Assembly: GCA_029263175.1 (NCBI GenBank) | Contig: JAJCXZ010000036.1 | Span: 1 to 51,057, forward strand | Length of the DNA: 51,057 nucleotides | Source of the DNA: Acidimicrobiales bacterium | GTDB taxonomy: Bacteria; Actinomycetota; Acidimicrobiia; Acidimicrobiales; Aldehydirespiratoraceae | Direction: 5' to 3' | Shown: in pieces, positions 50,173 through 51,057 of the stretch | Position numbering within the stretch: position 1 is the stretch's first letter | Layout of the letters: the number at the start of each line of letters is the position of its first letter | Notes under the pieces: model-generated | Database searches by the model: none | Told to the model about the DNA's origin: nothing | The model's input: the letters and a program-made list of their open reading frames with translations, nothing else | Translations under genes and position numbers: made by a program

Positions 50173-51057
50173 TTGGTGACAGCTCCGACGGTTGGCCGAT
50201 TCTGCAACACAACCGGAACCGCACCGCCAGAGGAAAGGTCGACACCCGTTCCCTGGCTTCCGCCCGCAGGCGGGGTGGCCGACGCCACCCGATGCTCGAT
50301 TCCGTAACCGGTGCACGCGCCGCAGTCATAACACGGCGTCCACCGGCAATCCTCGAGACCAACTTCCTCGAGGGCATCACGCCAGTCCTGCCACAAGAAA
50401 TCCTTGTGGAGTCCAGCTGAAAGGTGCTCCCACGGGAGAACCTCGTTTTCGGTGCGGTGCCTGTGCACATACCAGTCGACATCGCAGTCGTTGGCCGCCA
50501 TTGCTTCAAGCCACAGCTCGTAGTTGAAGTGTTCGGACCATTCCTGGAATGTGCCGCCGTGGCGCCACACGTATTCGATAACCGGACCAAGGCGACGATC
50601 ACCGCGACTGGCAATACCTTCCGCGAGCGTTGCCTTGGGGTCGTGCCATTTGAGCTGCACGCCCTTGGTCCGGCGAAGATCATCTTTGAGCAGGTCGACT
50701 TTGCGACGCAGCTCTGGAACCGTGTTCTGCCCGAACCATTGGAACGGCGTGTTCGGCTTGGGTACGAACCCGCCGACGGACACGGTGACCGACGGCGACT
50801 TCTGGTGTTTGCGGCCGAGCTCGACACAATTGCGAGCGAGCTCAGCAATGCCGAGGGTGTCGACGTCGGTCTCAGTAGGAAGACCGGTCAGGAAGTAGAG
50901 TTTCATCCGGCGCCAACCCTGGCTGTAGGCGCTCTCGACGGCGCCGTAGAGGTCATCCTCGCTGATGAGCTTGTTGATGACCTGACGCATTCGCCAACTA
51001 CCGGCTTCGGGAGCAAATGTGAGCCCGGTGCGGCGCGCTCGCTGAAGCTCGGCGGCG
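50169..51057 (-). CDS. TIGR03960-type radical SAM protein, C-terminal part; 5' end outside window
   Basis: The 296 codons present begin in the middle of the radical SAM barrel (LTFAPEAGSWRMRQVINKLI, then GWRRMKLYFLTGLPTE) and continue through FVPKPNTPFQWFGQN to the C-terminal domain with CYDCGACTGYG. The N-terminal half with the CxxxCxxC cluster is not in the window. The substrate of this family is unknown. It is translationally coupled to the linked protein through ATGA. Confidence 0.93.
   Translation of the reverse strand, partial: AAELQRARRTGLTFAPEAGSWRMRQVINKLISEDDLYGAVESAYSQGWRRMKLYFLTGLPTETDVDTLGIAELARNCVELGRKHQKSPSVTVSVGGFVPKPNTPFQWFGQNTVPELRRKVDLLKDDLRRTKGVQLKWHDPKATLAEGIASRGDRRLGPVIEYVWRHGGTFQEWSEHFNYELWLEAMAANDCDVDWYVHRHRTENEVLPWEHLSAGLHKDFLWQDWRDALEEVGLEDCRWTPCYDCGACTGYGIEHRVASATPPAGGSQGTGVDLSSGGAVPVVLQNRPTVGAVTK

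Overview
The window is high-GC, gene-dense bacterial chromosome. It has very short or overlapping gene junctions, many GTG starts and hairpin terminators without long T-runs. The gene set points to an actinomycete: class II DAHP synthase, a PAC2-family protein, an RNase E/G with a Gly/Gln/Asn-rich N-terminal tail next to a radical-SAM pair, a FolP2-type DHPS homologue, and the rplU-rpmA, obg-proB and nadD-rsfS fragments of the usual actinobacterial cluster. Acidimicrobiia is my best guess, by inference only. I see no rRNA, CRISPR, prophage, integrase or IS element. No gene-free stretch exceeds 300 bases; the longest (26273-26562) is the nadD/sigma-factor divergent promoter region.

Layout. 1-5174: lepA (3' part lies outside the window), divergent rpsT, then a minus-strand run comEA-comEC-folP2-like-holA. 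5283-14466: an SDR oxidoreductase, then a tightly coupled four-gene FtsX/MacB-type ABC operon (two large permeases, two ATPases) and a thioredoxin-TPR protein. 14528-17930: a PAC2 protein, a GT-C-like membrane protein, tRNA-Ala(GGC) and a hexapeptide acyltransferase. 17927-23391: a catabolic block of rhamnonate-dehydratase-like enolase, RidA, aldehyde dehydrogenase, a 39-codon coupled ORF, an LLM-type flavin oxidoreductase and a thiolase. 23456-28903: a GNAT, then nadD / LCP-like / rsfS, a divergent sigma-70-family factor and DAHP synthase. 28907-35553: a GNAT and a lipoprotein, then MoxR-VWA-TldD-TldE, closed by a strong hairpin. 35614-42435: proA, divergent membrane coiled-coil/murJ/pspA, then convergent obg-proB. 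42526-45538: three overlapping Tad-type pseudopilin-like genes. 45714-51057: dGTPase, then on the minus strand the radical-SAM pair, RNase E/G, rplU and rpmA.

Functional themes are translation and ribosome assembly (lepA, rpsT, rplU, rpmA, obg, rsfS, tRNA-Ala), cell envelope (murJ, LCP-like, GT-C, PspA, ABC export, Tad proteins), DNA uptake and replication (comEA, comEC, holA, dgt), and primary metabolism (proA, proB, nadD, DAHP synthase, the catabolic block).

Points most worth a second look: two copies of a 37-nt palindrome sharing a 13-nt core, one carrying the stop codon of the RNase E/G gene; a separate perfect 22-bp inverted repeat; a ComEC with a degenerate C-terminal domain; an ABC ATPase with an AbrB-like tail; the MoxR-VWA-TldD-TldE unit; a sigma factor with an unusual -35-recognition helix; a motorless Tad cassette; and a coupled 39-aa ORF. 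None of these has been tested beyond reading the sequence.
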